Shown piece after piece: positions 5,778 to 6,223 of a stretch of 6,223 bases of DNA. A program made the translations under genes and the position numbers. The DNA lies in contig JANPGV010000046.1 of assembly GCA_031424145.1 (NCBI GenBank), positions 1 through 6,223 of the forward strand, written 5' to 3'. The stretch comes from JAENVT01 sp031424145 (GTDB lineage: Bacteria > Actinomycetota > Acidimicrobiia > Acidimicrobiales > Ilumatobacteraceae). Below the pieces are notes generated by a model. It made no database searches. It had not been told where the DNA came from and saw nothing but the letters and a program-made list of their open reading frames with translations. Position 1 is the first letter of the stretch. The number at the start of each line of letters is the position of its first letter.

Positions 5778-6223
5778 GTGCAGGCTTCTAGTGGGGAAGG
5801 GCGGGTCGCCTCGGCGGCTCGCCCTTCTCGCGTTGTCGCGTTGACGCCGTGGATCTTCGTCGTGCTGTGGAGCACGGGCTTCGTGGTGGCCCGATATGCC
5901 ACGGTCGACACCGGGCCGCTCACGTTCCTGGCGGTCCGAATGGTCCTCGCCGCAGCCTTGCTGGCAGCCGTTGCCGCGGTGCGGGCCACACCACGCGTGG
6001 ACCCCCATCTGGTCCCGTGGGTGATGCTGGCAGGCGTCGGCATGCACGTCCTGTATCTCGGCGGTGTGTTCGTGGCGATCGACCGCGGCTTGCCTGCAGG
6101 CGTCAGCGCGCTGATCGCCGGCCTCCATCCGGTGCTCACCGCGCTGGCGTCGCGCCGCGTGCTCGGCGAGCGGTTGATCCGCATCCAATGGATCGGCGTG
6201 GGCCTCGGGTTCGCGGGAGTGAT
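5778..6223 (+). CDS. EamA/DMT-family transporter, N-terminal part (3' end outside window)
   Basis: This is an integral membrane protein of the drug/metabolite transporter superfamily (EamA domain), which exports or exchanges small metabolites; the substrate is unknown. The visible 148 codons show TPWIFVVLWSTGFVVARYAT (segment 1), PLTFLAVRMVLAAALLAAVA (segment 2), VPWVMLAGVGMHVLYLGGVF (segment 3), GVSALIAGLHPVLTALASRR followed by VLGERL (segment 4, the typical EamA Pro and Leu-Gly-Glu-Arg signature), and the start of segment 5. The full protein should be near 300 residues with ten segments. The start is uncertain. GTG at 5778, five bases after the previous stop, gives a 21-residue polar leader but only a weak ribosome site. 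TTG at 5841 would start directly at segment 1 and leave the hairpin 5794-5829 outside the gene. Any link to the importer is unproven. Confidence 0.85.
   Translation, partial: MQASSGEGRVASAARPSRVVALTPWIFVVLWSTGFVVARYATVDTGPLTFLAVRMVLAAALLAAVAAVRATPRVDPHLVPWVMLAGVGMHVLYLGGVFVAIDRGLPAGVSALIAGLHPVLTALASRRVLGERLIRIQWIGVGLGFAGV
5794..5829 (+). terminator. Strong hairpin after the ABC operon, possible terminator
   Basis: GAAGGGCGGGTCG (5796-5808) pairs with CGGCTCGCCCTTC (5815-5827) around the 6-base loop CCTCGG: 13 pairs, two of them G-U. Two further outer pairs (one G-U) extend it to 5794-5829. It begins 21 bases after the stop of the binding-protein gene. No T-tract follows, which is common for proposed actinobacterial terminators. 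If the next gene starts at GTG 5778 the hairpin is inside its coding region; if it starts at TTG 5841 the hairpin is intergenic. Confidence 0.55.

Noticed and set aside
4824..6188. Long minus-strand open frame of 454 codons opposite the binding protein and the EamA gene
   Set aside because: It runs across two plus-strand genes that have clear family signatures and across the gap between them. It shows no recognisable domain, so it is taken as a shadow.

Overview
The window is GC-rich, densely coded on the + strand, and reads as part of an actinomycete (Actinomycetota) chromosome. This rests on frequent GTG starts, start/stop overlaps of 1 to 4 bases, a lipoprotein signal ending in an AAC-G-S-D type lipobox, and an LLM-class oxidoreductase of the kind common in F420-making actinobacteria. 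I cannot place it in a genus.

Layout: (1) 2-727 is the C-terminal half of a CoA-acylating methylmalonate-semialdehyde dehydrogenase (mmsA/iolA type), cut by the left edge. (2) 728-1058 is a gap of about 330 bases without a credible gene. It holds an 18-bp tandem repeat, two inverted copies of a structured palindromic element (793-859 and 928-990) that together form a long imperfect inverted repeat, and a further short hairpin. (3) 1059-5772 is a tightly packed operon: a TIGR03842-like LLM flavin/F420 oxidoreductase, ABC permease 1, ABC ATPase, ABC permease 2, and an NMT1/THI5-like substrate-binding lipoprotein. The first four genes overlap end to end. The binding protein follows a 31-base leader with the best ribosome binding site in the window. 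(4) A strong hairpin at 5794-5829 lies just after the binding-protein gene. (5) 5778 to the right edge is the N-terminal part of an EamA/DMT-family membrane transporter.

How the genes may work together: the binding protein, two permeases and ATPase make one complete importer of the taurine/nitrate/thiamine-precursor (SsuABC/NMT1) type. With an LLM oxidoreductase and a malonate/methylmalonate-semialdehyde dehydrogenase beside it, the simplest reading is uptake and breakdown of a pyrimidine-, hydantoin- or beta-amino-acid-like compound, with the semialdehyde end product converted to acetyl-CoA or propionyl-CoA. That is inference: no dihydropyrimidinase, ureidopropionase or aminotransferase is visible here, although they would be expected to the left of the window. 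The most unusual feature is the pair of palindromic elements between mmsA and the operon: their flanks and loop sequence are conserved while their stems differ by compensatory changes.
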